Shown piece by piece: positions 48,157-58,760 of a DNA stretch of 64,000 nt. Below the pieces are notes generated by a model, which was not told where the DNA came from, ran no database searches, and saw only the letters and a program-made list of their open reading frames with translations. The stretch spans positions 54,565 to 118,564 of the forward strand of contig ML213524.1 in assembly GCA_004369045.1 (NCBI GenBank), given 5' to 3'. Each line of letters opens with the position of its first letter. The stretch's first letter is position 1. Position numbers and translations under genes: made by a program. Source of the DNA: Heliocybe sulcata (lineage: Eukaryota > Basidiomycota > Agaricomycetes > Gloeophyllales > Gloeophyllaceae).

Positions 48157-50573
48157 TCAGGTGCTAGAGGCTAAGTCTGCGCAGTCGACAACTCGGGTGG
48201 ACCTGGTACTGTACGCATCAGCACGAAACCAGATACGACGATAACAGGACTCACGAACAACAAAGGGCATGGCCCGTTCTAGCTTGACGGATGCTGAGAT
48301 CATGGTAGACAGGCCGCGACGTATGGTCCACTCATCAAGCTGCAGCGGTACAGCCGAGCCCAGCTTTATCATCCCCTGAATCCTTCTTAACACTGTTGTT
48401 GCCGTCGTCCAGCAAACCTATGTCACGCCCATGCTCGAATCAGACTAGGCAGAGGACAGGCTCAGGCGCGATACTCACCCCAAGTATCGGATCCAGGAAG
48501 TGAAAATCAGAGTCGTCGAAAGTGCTAGTGATTTGGACGACCTCCAAGGCGGATGTCAGTGATTTACCGCAGTATAGCGGTTCCGTAGCTGCCAGCAACT
48601 CGTACAGTTCTGCCGCTGCAGCGTGCTCCATTGCGAGACAGAGCTTCGTGGCGCGCAGAGGCTCCGGGTCTCCGCCGATAACGACATGCTGAAGGAGAAT
48701 GGGGGTGAGAATGGCGATGTGGTTGGATATCCGCTGTACCAGGTCGAAGTACCATTCGTAGGACTGCACCGGAAATGATGCTTGGCCTTGTATAATGCCG
48801 TCATGAGCACAGGCGTGGGCATAGGTATACACAGCACATACCTTCGGCCCCGGTAGTCCCGTGCCAGACGTTAGCTAGGTGGTTGGCCTCGTTAAGGTGA
48901 AAGACGCTTTTCGTCCTGAATACGATCAAGTCTAACTTCGACGAATCCCTAGGGGGGACCTATTGAGACCTGTAGTTGATGGTTGCACCACATGAATCAC
49001 ACGAGGAACGCTTACAGGCAAGTTCTGAAATTGGGCGTACAGATCCACACCTACTAGAGCTGGAAGGTTGAGCAACATTGTACCCGCAGTGTCCTGGTAC
49101 AGCAGCTGCAATAGAATGGCGTTGATCTCCTGCGAAGAATACAGCTGGCATAGCGATAAGACAGTCAGTCAAGGTTCTACGGCATTGTCAGAGAACTCAC
49201 GCTATTACTCGAAAATATGGAGGAAGAATCGAGACACAGCCGCAGATGGTTTTCGGAGACCACAAGAGCAGCTCTTGCAAGGTGTTCACGCCCATCGACA
49301 ATATTGACCTTTGAGAAGTGATACATCGACACAAGACAGTGGGCCAAGACGGTCGTCACGGGATCGCAAACATCGTTGGGTGCAATATCCAGCAGCACCT
49401 GAACCTTGGCAAGCTGGTCATCCTCTTCGGCGAGACCAAACTTGTGGTTAGTTTCCTGCCACAGCAAGGAACCCCACAATTGGGCTATGTGGATGAGAAC
49501 AGGCGGGACGGCGGCTGATGATGTGACGACAGCGGAAGTACTGGATTCTCCGAACCGCAGCGCGGCTGCGCGTGTGTCTGATATGCAGCAGCCAAGCTGC
49601 AGGCCATGGGACAGGAATATGTCGCGACTAGAGAACACAGATCGTTAGCAAGGCAGTGTTATAGGCGAGGGGCATGTAGCGTACAATAGCCAGAGTCTTT
49701 GAGGGCCGGAGAGATGGTTCGCGTCGGATGGAGGAAGGGACATATCGGGGGTACTTGTCTCATCTAAAAGAGGGGTGGCACTGCTATGGGTTGAAATAAG
49801 AGCTGTGGCACTCGCACTAGCGATAGAGCATTAGCAAAGTTCTGACACGCAAGCGGGCGCATACAGGACGGTATCACCCACTGTGCCAATGAAGGAAGCG
49901 CAAAATAATTGAGACACAGTTGCTGAACAACTGGAACCCGTCGTGGAGGCTGGCGTACAGTCCAGGACAACAGAATCGATCGCCGTCATCCCAAGACCTG
50001 GTAAGTCATCATGTTGTGACTCTGTATGCTCCTGACCTGGCGGGCTGGTCGATGTATGCGCGTTCTCGAACCCTCTCAGGCGGTCTTCTAGCTCGCGATT
50101 TCGTTGCAGGAGTGTTCGGGTTAGGCTTGCGCGACTGTTTTCGCCATAATCGCATTCATCTTCCTTGCCGGCTACCTCACAAGTCGTGCAAAACGGTCTT
50201 GAAGCGTCACATTTCTGGTCAGGCGCAGAAGGATGAGACGAGTCCGGTGGGGATGGCGGCTTCATTCGGGAGGCTACTGACCTTCTTCTTACGCCTAAGC
50301 AACTCTTTGAGTCGGAGAGGCTTCACTAACTAGTGAGATTCTTACCGGCAAGGAACACATGCAGCGCCTCTCTTAACTGGAGGCAGCCTGGGGGTGTCCA
50401 AGGAATACGCGACATAGATGCATTCAGTCTGTCGAGCCTTCGAACATGGACCACAAGTCGGCTCGACTCCGTCACACTTCTGCAAACAATTATCAATATT
50501 TTGCGCTCTACCACAATAGCCGTCACGAACCACTTTCTTGCGTCTGTCATCGTGGTCGCAAGTTAGGAAGTCT
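48157..50573 (-). CDS. Zn2Cys6 (fungal-specific) transcription factor, 5' end uncertain
   Basis: A nuclear regulator split by several introns. The zinc cluster is rebuilt across two introns (near 50336 and 50210) as CVPCRRRKKKCDASRPFCTTCEVAGKEDEC... with the canonical six cysteines. A coiled-coil-like linker follows (RTLLQRNRELEDRLRGFENA). The middle-homology part includes FLSHGLQLGCCISDTRAAALRF, LLWQETNHKFGL, CLVSMYHFSKVNIVDGREHLARAALV and INAILLQLLYQDTAGTMLL. The C-terminal exon ends near 48157. Just before the canonical cluster is a second, degenerate one (TCDHDDRRKKKCDGVEPTCGPCSKARQTEC), in which the second Cys is Asp. Exon borders in the middle were not all resolved and the true start was not found. 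Confidence 0.65.
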
Positions 50574-50599
50574 CTGCCCTCAGCGCATATCAAGCGCAA

Positions 50600-51545
50600 A
50601 CTTGCCTGCAATTCGAACACGCTCTCGTCATGGTACAGCACAAGAGACGCTATGCCTAACATTACGAACTCAGTCGCAACCGACCTCCAATCGTGACTCG
50701 AAGACGCTGAGCGCGCGCCCTTGACCTCCATTTGGCAACTGAAAGTAGCGCCGCGCGCATTCAAGACGGTCGCAGACGTCGGGGCCGGGTCAGCATTGGC
50801 AGAGCGCCAATAATATGGCGCAGAGGCCCGGCTCCGACGTCCAGAGTGGTGCGGCTCTTCCTCGTTGATACAAAAGACTACAATTGGTTTGCTATGCAAA
50901 TTGCAGCACTGCAAAGGTTAAATAATATTTACCTGCGCAATACGAGTCCTGGCGTAGTGGACTGTCGATCTGCAGGTCGTCTAGTGGCAGTATCACGGGC
51001 AGCGCTTTCACTTTATGTCGAGTGAGTTATTTCTATCAGCTACAGGCACATTAATGTCCATTCTGCATTTCCCGGTTCGTGTGCTCCATACTCCGCGTAT
51101 CACTACTTCCTGCAGGCGGATACCAGGAAGGGTCAGACGGCGGTAGCTTGCAAGGCGGCATGCACGCGACTGGCGTTGACGTTCGCGGTCTTGACGGGTT
51201 GGCCTCAATCGGTATTCAAAGGCTCATATACTCTTCATCTGGAAAGGTGTCGGCCATGCAGTGCAGGCCCGATAAGATTGCTATTTATGGATTCTATATC
51301 GGGGATGGCATGGACGGGCTAAAGATGCGACAGAAAACAACGTTGCAGCCGTGCCTTTCATCGACCACCGGGCTTTCATTCTTTCATGCCCGGACGCGTC
51401 TCCGCAGGCCCACACATATAAAGCTTGTGGTCTGAAGTAAGGTCTCTGCTGACTCCCTTCATTCCTAACTCACGAGATCCTGGTGATTTCGCAGTTGTGC
51501 TTGCATTTGCTTGCGAAGCGGACCACAGGAGCCCATCCATCCAAG
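50600..51545. other. Intergenic between the zinc-cluster gene and the second ferric reductase
   Basis: This region lies between two divergent genes. It may contain the missing first exon of the zinc-cluster gene on the minus strand (frames near 50600-50900). On the plus strand, a TATA-like CACATATAAAGC at 51412-51423 lies about 125 bp upstream of the ferric reductase start. No other gene is supported. Confidence 0.4.
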
Positions 51546-53700
51546 ATGTCAGCCTCAGCCAACCATACGACCGCAGAGCCACACACTTTGGCGCCCACAG
51601 TCAATCCTTTCCAGCTCGTGCTGTACGCGGATGTCGTCCTTCTCTGCGGAGTCGCTGTATTCGCTCTCTTCACCATCCCACGATTTCTCGCTCGTTTCTC
51701 AAAGGGTCTTGAATGGGGACAGGGTATTTTCTTTCAGTCCGCGGACGTGGCGCCCCCGAGAAGGTCGCCGAAGCGCCGTCCTACTTTGAATCAGCAGTCG
51801 TCGTTCCAGCTTGGATCGGAGGACTCGCACACCGCGCACTCTCATAGCCATCTGGTGAGGCGAGTGAGCGAGAAAGCGAATGGGCGAGTGCGCTACTCGT
51901 TTCCGCCGCACGTGCGTTCGTGGTCTACGCTCGCATTGCCACTGGCCAGGATCCTGAACACCTCTGTCTCGCGGGAGTTTTCACTGGGGCAAGGAATCTT
52001 GATGCTCTCATATTTTGGAGTCTTGCTCTTTGTGGCCCTGTACCAGTCCAGTCTCTTCACCGATCCGGTTCGGACAGGCTTTGTCGCAATGTCCCAAATT
52101 CCCGTGGTGGTAGCTTTGGCCACAAAGTTCAATGTGATCGGGATGGTCACGGACGTTGCGTACCAGCACGTAAGTTGTTCCCTTCGGCTCCACGATGCTG
52201 CTCATGATTTGACTCCAATCTTCCCCGCAGCTCAATTATTTGCACAGGTTCGCGGGTCTGCTCCTCGCGATCGCTGCGAATATCCACACCTTGGGCTACG
52301 GTAAGTTGGAGTTTCTGCTCACGTGTCTCATTAATTCTGACAGTTGCCGTAGTCTATCAGTGGAGTCTGGATGGAACCTTTACAGAGTCTATCAAACATC
52401 CTGCAATTGCATGGGGTCTTGTAGCGACATTCGCCGTGGACGTGCTGGTGTTCATGTCTACGGAGACGTGGCGCCTCAAGGCGTACAACGTCTTCTTTGC
52501 GTCACATGTTCTTGCAGTGGCAGTCTTACTCGTGGCAGTTCGTCTACCAAGCCCCCTGACCCCGCTGCGAGCAAGCACTGACATTGCTATCCACAGACAT
52601 GCTTCCACATGCCTTCAACCATCCCCTACGTCCTCGCCGCAGTTGCTTTCTACGGCCTCGATCTCCTCGTGCGCTTACTGAAGACCCGCATCTGCACCGC
52701 GCGCATCCGGCCCATCCCCGAACTGGCGCTGACGCGCGTGGAAGTGCGCCCCCTCAACGCGGGGTGGCGCGCAGGCCAGCACGTGCGCCTGCGGGTGCTG
52801 TCGCTGTGGATGGGGTGGTGGGCGTGGACGGAGGTGCACCCGTTCACGATCGCGAGCGTGAGCAGGGGCCCAGAGGGCATGGTGCTCATGTGCAAGAAGG
52901 CGGGGGACTGGACGGGGAAGCTGTATGAGATGGCGAAGCTGTCCGAGTATGGCGATGAAGCATACGGGCGGGACGTGCGGGTGTGGCTGGAGGGGCCGTA
53001 TGGTACGCAGGTGCTCCTGGTAGTCGAGTCCGCTCCTTAATTCGTTTTCAGGCGGCCCTGGACACAGCGTGTTCGCGAGCTACTCGGGGGCATTGTTCAT
53101 TGCTGGCGGGAGCGGCATCACGTTCGCACTCGCTGCCGTTCAAGACCTCATCGGGCGGGATATGGACGGCACCAGCCGTGTCAAAGTCATAGAACTCGCA
53201 TGGGCCGTTCAAGACGCAGGTACGTCTCCCACCCCAGTTTTATCTACCCCATCTGCGCACTCAACATCCCCTTAACAGCCGCACTCGTGCCCCTCGTCCC
53301 GCTGTTCACGTCCCTCCTGCAGCAGAGCACCTTAACGAGCTTGCGGATCCAAGTATTCTATACCCGTGCGACCATGACGGACGTCTCGAAGATCTTCCTG
53401 CCACCCGGGCTGACGCTCCTTCCCGGGCGGCCGCGCGTCCCGAAGCTGCTCGACGCGGTCCTGGATTGCACGATGTCGATCGCGTTCGGGAGCAAGAACA
53501 AGACGGAGCTATCGGGCGTGGTAGTCGGGGTGTGCGGGCCTGCGGGCTTGGGCAAGGACGCGCGTAGGGCGGTGGACACTGTGGATCCCAGAAGGCGCAA
53601 GGCTGTGCGGGGCGTGGAGTTGCATCAGGAGTGAGTCTTTTCTTCTCCGTCGTGAGTCAATCGAGGTCTGATACGTTTGGATAGGTCATTTGGGTGGTGA
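51546..53700 (+). CDS. Ferric/cupric reductase transmembrane component (FRE family), copy 2
   Basis: A membrane NADPH-dependent metalloreductase. Seven exons join in frame: 51546-52169, 52231-52300, 52353-52537, 52597-53002, 53052-53219, 53279-53630 and 53685-53700, giving 606 residues. The heme part has LNYLHRFAGLLLAIAANIHTLGY and FFASHVLAVAV then TCFHMPSTIPYV, with paired histidines. The FAD motif is HPFTIASVS, and the NADPH fold has LFIAGGSGITFALAAVQDL. VVVGVCGPAGLGKDARRAV closes the enzyme and the protein ends ESFGW, as in the family. Intron positions differ from copy 1, and sequence similarity is low outside motifs, so this is an old paralogue. TATA-like sequence lies about 125 bp upstream. 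The gene looks intact. Confidence 0.9.
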
Positions 53701-54090
53701 CGGGTCGTCGCCTTGGGGTAGGAGACATTCAACAGCGTGACAGCAGGAGACTTACTTGTATTATTTGGGATCTGTATCTTTATTGGTATCACTGTATTAT
53801 CGGGCGTTTGAATGTAGCCTTCGTATATCGACGAGCTGACGGGTTTAGTAAAGAGAGAGCGACGTCTCGCACCCGATAGCAATCAGTCACAGGGACACAG
53901 CGACGCGAGACCTCACCGGGTACGCTCCAACAGTGGTAATGTTCAAAAAGATACTTCGGAGTCTGCATTATGAGGTATGCACCTCCAGTGACCTCTTGAG
54001 CCTGAACTAACGAGGGTGCCTTATAAAATCTGAAACTCAATTAGCCAGTATAGATGTAAAGTATGGATGTTGCGAAGTGAAATATGAAAA
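53701..54090. other. Intergenic between fre copy 2 and the broken P450, no gene seen
   Basis: The convergent genes end on either side of this 390-bp stretch, so it holds two 3' ends. No inverted repeat typical of a bacterial terminator is expected or seen. Confidence 0.35.
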
Positions 54091-56322
54091 TCAATGAGCA
54101 AAGGTCACTCTGAGTGGCATCTGAGCGCCTTTGTCCTCTTCGCCGGCTACAGTCGGCACTAGGACAACGGCTACCCGCTTCTTCACCTCGGCAGAGGCAT
54201 CGTGGAACACGAAGTTGCTGATTAGCGAGAATAGGATGCTCTGGATGATAGATCAGTCACGTATTCGTGCGTAGAGCAAAGAGAGTGACTTGCCTTAGCC
54301 TCCAGCAGAGCTATGATCATCGGAAATTAGTCAGAGACGACGGTCATTCGCTTCTCATCATAGATGACCAACCACTCACCCAGACGATACCCGAGACATT
54401 GTCTCGGCCCCGCATTGAAGCTTAATAAATTACTCCATCCAATTGGTAGTTTCTCCTTCGGCGCAAGCCCGCCAGGTTCCAGCCAGCGTTCAGGCATGAA
54501 CGTCTCGCCGTCTCTCCAGACTCCTTCAAGCCTCTGGATCGACATGTGCGGCGTATAGACAATCTACGTCATGTACAATGTACTGAGCAGAAACACGCTA
54601 GGAAAGAGTCAGACGCACCTGTCCCGCCGGCAAATGCAGCTCCTGTATGACCTCCCCAGACGGCGTGCGAATGGGAGTCTCGAGGGGGAGCACGTCGTCT
54701 TCTGATGTGATCCGAGCGTTGTGGACGGCCGCCGGGTACATACGGATTCTGAATGAGACGTGATTGGAGTAACTGCAATTAAGCAAGGGTAGAGTTGACG
54801 TACCCCTCCTTGATGACGGCGTCGAGGTACGGGAGACGATCGGGACTCATGAGGTCGTCGTATGTGGGTTCGCCTATGTATGAGAGGAGCTCGTCACGCA
54901 GTTTCTGCTGGCGTTCCGGGCTGCGCGCGAGCTCGTAAAGGATGAAATCGAGAGTTCCGGCTGTCGTTTCGTAGCCCGCCATACTATTGAAGAATAGGAA
55001 TTAGTTCTTCTCGCGTCTACGGCGCTGGGCCTACTCACACGAGCGAGGAGAGCTGGGGGGTTCAACCTGTTAACACAAGGAAGGGTGCCATATAAGACCC
55101 CCCACGTACATTATCAATCGTCTCCTGCGTAGTCATCCTTCCCTCTCCAGATGCACGCACTGAGAGCCCCGGATCAACCTCGTGATCCCAGATTGACTAC
55201 GTGACTCAAGAGGCTCACTCATCAAGTCAAGGAAATTGAAAACCCGAACCCTTGATACCAGATGATGCTTCATCCCATTTCGCGTTATCAATCAGCTTAC
55301 GTGCGAGCTTGTCGCAGATCTTCCTGATTTTACTTTGCGTCTCCAGAGCCTCCAGAGGCAGGGAGAGTAGAAACGGGAATGCTCGCAGAACCATCTCGGC
55401 CTAAGGCGTTGCGTCGCTGTCATACCATGGTGCAAGAACGAAGAAAGACTCACGAAGAATGCTGTATCCGACAGGCCAGCGGCGACTTGGTTCGCCCAAG
55501 CGCCTATGATTTGTTTCGCTTCGTCAGACTCACCGAGTTGGAAGTCATAGCCAAAACCCTGTGTGGAGGTCAAGTAGAGCCATAACTGACTAAGCGAGGC
55601 AACTTACAACGAAGCCTATGATATCCAGACTGAAGAGCACATTTTGAGACAATTCGTCAGAGATCAAGGCAAGACTTACGTAGCCGACGCAGTCCAAGTG
55701 ACCATATTAAGAACAGCGTCTCCGCCATTGTCTTGTAAATGCTGCGAGAGACGTGTGACCAACTCATATAAATAGAAGTACTCAGTGATCGCACTATAAA
55801 CAGTGAGGAGAACTCTATTTACTCTCGCAGATACATTCAGAACATCTGGAGTCATTTGTTTGGTGCTGGAGGCACTGAATAGGACTCTTGTGAGCGGGTA
55901 ATTTAGGTATAGCGTGATAGATAGACGAACCTGAAAACAGTGTCCATCAGGCGACGGAAGCGCCTGTGCTGGTCGCCTTCAGCCCATACGATGCCTTCAC
56001 CGACCAGTCTCTTGATGATAGGTCGCGCGGGTGGGGCTTTCTCTGTTAATATTCGATCAATAAGTGTTCAGGAAACGAACAGGGTCTTCGAGGACGCATA
56101 CCGTAAGTATACACCTTTGTGGTGAGCATGTGGTTAATCGCAATACGGTCTGACACGACAAGCTAGAGATATAGTTAATGTCATGAGAGCTCAGGTACCA
56201 TGTCACGCATGACCCACTATGTCTGAGTGCTAATAGTACATAGGGCGAGTCGTCTCATCAGCGCGTTCATTTAGGACGGCAGAAGTGATGCACAAACAGT
56301 GCACCCTTGAGGCAGTACACAG

Positions 56323-56510
56323 TGTAGATTTTTGATAGACTAATACAAGTAGCTGTTAGGCCATGGATTACAAGCCCATGAGGAGGCTACTTTTCCTCGG
56401 GCTTTATATACTACTTGAAATATAATACTGGAATATTCTACAATATTCCTGATCTGGGCTAAACAAAATCCATAACCAATTATCAGGATATTGTTGAGCA
56501 ATTTCCAACA
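56323..56510 (-). mobile_element. Second copy of the solo LTR, inside a P450 exon
   Basis: 188 bp, starting TGTTGGAAATTG and ending AATCTACA on the minus strand, with TATATAAAG (56402-56410 on the plus strand). It is flanked by CACAG on both sides (56318-56322 and 56511-56515). It differs from the copy at 23973-24161 by a small number of substitutions and one base of length. It lies in the same orientation as its host gene, as does the other copy. Confidence 0.82.
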
Positions 56511-56645
56511 CACAGGACCACATTCCTTGAACCATTCAGAGTGCTTGAATCCCACCGGAGCCTTGAATACGTCGAGCTCGTGACCCCAGAAGAATTTGGC
56601 TCTGCCCTACGTATGACCGTCAGCAAGGACTGCTTGTAGACGGAG

Positions 56646-57303
56646 TGTCAGAAAAGTACGAAAAGCCTGACCAGGCATAATGAAGCCTGACGGCCCAATC
56701 AGGCCTGATCAGGTTATGTTTCGAGGGTGGCCAGGTACTGATCAGGCCGAGTCAGGCATGATCATTCATGGGTCCTACATATACATCTCAGCTTTTGTTT
56801 TGGACCTACTATTGTGTCTTAAATTATAGCCAACAGCCTGGATACAAACATATTGACACCTGTGAGACAATTTAAGCTTTTCTTCGGCTGCCCAAAGACC
56901 GCCTAGATCTGCTAGTGAAACGGCCCAGTGATGGTGGCATATATAACTTACTCACACAACAGATGCTTAATTCTACCATAGTCTAATGGCAATGCGAGGT
57001 GGCGAACGCGCAGAAGCCCGGCGTTCAATTCCGCCTTGTGCCGCAGTAACATTAGTATTAGATGAGTCTGTGATCCATAGTATGAAGTGGTATAAAGAGT
57101 AAGCAACTGTATGTATGCAGGAGTAAGTAACAAGGATGTCCGAGTATAGTAGAGTAATACTTCTTTCATAGTCTTTGGTCCCTACCCTGATCAGGGGATA
57201 TAATGCATTTTTGAATCTGATCAGGGTGTCTCCGACCTGACAGCCTGACCAGGCCTGATCACAGCGAGTCATGCCAGGTAAGGTATTTATGATTTTTCCG
57301 ACA
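56646..57303. mobile_element. Inverted-repeat element with CCTGATCAGG motifs, in a P450 intron
   Basis: The ends TGTCAGAAAAGTACGAAAAG (56646 on) and the inverse of GATTTTTCCGACA (ending 57303) are imperfect inverted repeats. Each subterminal region carries copies of CCTGATCAGG or CTGACCAGGC, as in non-autonomous DNA transposons with transposase-binding repeats. No transposase or clear target duplication was found. The middle (56966-57040) resembles a tRNA gene: TAGTCTAATGGCAATGC (box-A like) and GGCGTTCAATTCCGCC (box-B like, with a GGCG/CGCC stem). The element starts a few bases after the intron's splice donor. Confidence 0.5.
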
Positions 57304-57609
57304 AGCCCGGCACTTACAGGCATTGGAAGGCGTCCTACATTGTACTTGCAGACACGTAGTCGCGCAGCAATCACGTAGATGAGCAAACACAGAAAGGCTG
57401 AAGATGCTAAGCTGCTAGTGGAAAGGTTAGAGAGTGACTGCATGATGCTTAAATAACGAGTGCGCGACCTCGAGGGAGTTGTATTCCTCGAGTTTGAAAT
57501 AGGTTACGACTTATGTAGCACAAAGTCTGTGTTTCAGAGAACGCGAGGATGGAGTCCCAAAATAACCCCGTCCAAAGGGAGAAGGGAGCTCATTAAACGC
57601 AATGAAGAC

Positions 57610-58694
57610 TAGTGTTGCCGCAGCGCCAGGGTGAGCTTGGAGTTGCGCTGCCGCTGGGGTCGGCTCCAGAGTGGCGCTGGCTGCGATCACGTGTTCATCC
57701 GCCACTGGTGGCTGGCGCGTCTCTAGTCTTTCCCTGTGTCTTTTTGTAATATAAATGTATAATGACTTCTTGCTATCTATATTCACTGCCTTCATCTCCA
57801 TGATATGTGACATCTGTGCTGCTGCGGCCGAGGCAGGCCCAACTGCACTTGTCCCCAGGCCGACACTACCAGGTATAGCCTGATGAATTTCGGGACCTAG
57901 GTTGACCGCCACCGAGATTGGAGGCGATAGCACCTCCGAAATTGGAGGTGCCGCTAAAAATAACTAACGCTCGTCGCTGGCGCGAGGAATGCCGGCAAAC
58001 AAATTATGCCTATATAACTACATCTCCCTTACAAGTGGTACCCTAAGGTCTCCAGTAGAATACAAAACATACATACATATGACTTGCGCATATACCGTGG
58101 GGGTCCGGGGGTGCAACCTCTGGTGTTAAGGTCTGGTAGGGGGGTCTGGGGGGGCACCCCCGCTTGGTTAGGTTCGGGTCGGTTAGGGTCTGGGTTGGTT
58201 AGGGTAGGGGTGTAGGTACTTAAAATATTATTTCATTACTATGGTACGGGGTAAGCATATGAGGGAAAGAGACTCTAAGTCCCTTCTATACCACATACCA
58301 GCGTGCTGTGGCGCGTGTTATTTATTTTTAGCGGCACCTCCAATTTCGGAGGTGCTATACCTCTAATTTTGGCGGCGGCCAACCTCCCGAGAATCGTCAG
58401 GCCATGCCTCGTCATGCCAGACACAATCTACACCACAACTCAAAGATTTGATGGACAATGGCCTTGTGAGCTCATTGTCAAGGCCCTCAATGAGAATATC
58501 TCAGAGGACTTTAATATTCAACTGTAGTACTTAGTGCAGACTTTGTTAGAGTAGTTCACCTCTCGGCATAATCCGTAATAGAGATCAGCTAAGGCCAGCA
58601 GCGCTGCTACGTAGGGTAGCGTGGCACTGAGGTGACCCAGCGCGCACTCAAATCGCGCTGGGGTGGCCCTGGCGCTGGCGCTGCGGCAACACTA
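57610..58694. mobile_element. Non-autonomous hAT-like element, 1085 bp
   Basis: It begins TAGTGTTGCCGCAGCGCCAGGGT and ends with the inverse, ACCCTGGCG...CTGCGGCAACACTA, with one extra CTGGCG unit on the right side. It is flanked by a perfect 8-bp duplication ATGAAGAC (57602-57609 and 58695-58702). An 8-bp duplication and T(A/G)GTG...CACTA ends are typical of the hAT superfamily. There is no transposase inside; instead it carries another inverted-repeat element (57899-58385). A related autonomous element elsewhere in the genome would have to supply transposase. Confidence 0.8.
57899..58385. mobile_element. Nested inverted-repeat element with G-rich core
   Basis: Two arms of about 66 bp face each other: left arm from AGGTTGACCGCC through CACCTCCGAAATTGGAGGTG and GCCGCTAAAAATAA, right arm its inverse (58320-58385). 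The part CACCTCCGAAATTGGAGGTG is itself partly palindromic. The core (58096-58215) is very G-rich on the plus strand, with runs of 4-7 G and repeated GGTTAGG/TTAGGG motifs. No coding frame is seen. It sits inside the hAT-like element, so it inserted later or is part of its structure. Confidence 0.65.
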
Positions 58695-58760
58695 ATGAAG
58701 ACCCTTTGCGGCAAACAAGGTGCCGTAAGAATTACCTTGCGGCCCAACTCCCCCAAGAGG

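Larger units (their letters stand above)
54091..57443 (-). pseudogene. Cytochrome P450 split by a solo LTR and carrying a transposon in intron 1
   Basis: This is the sister of the P450 at 40628-43092. The anchor MQSLSNLSTSSLASSAFLCL starts at 57443; then FFWGHELDVFKAPVGFKHSEW, TQGFGYDFQLGESDEAKQII, AGYETTAGTLDFILYEL, FMPERWLEPGG, the heme loop FNAGPRQCLGYRLG (about 54385-54425) and MPLRVTFAH-stop at 54091. In exon 2, right after the FKECGPV segment, a 188-bp LTR (56323-56510) is inserted between a duplicated CACAG, cutting the conserved GPVYR region. Intron 1 is about 700 bp because it holds an inverted-repeat element (56646-57303). The rest of the frame looks open. Normal protein is unlikely to be made. 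Confidence 0.78.

Noticed and set aside
56966-57040. A real tRNA gene
   Set aside because: Box-A and box-B-like text is present, but I could not fold a complete acceptor stem and anticodon arm; kept only as a finding on the enclosing element.
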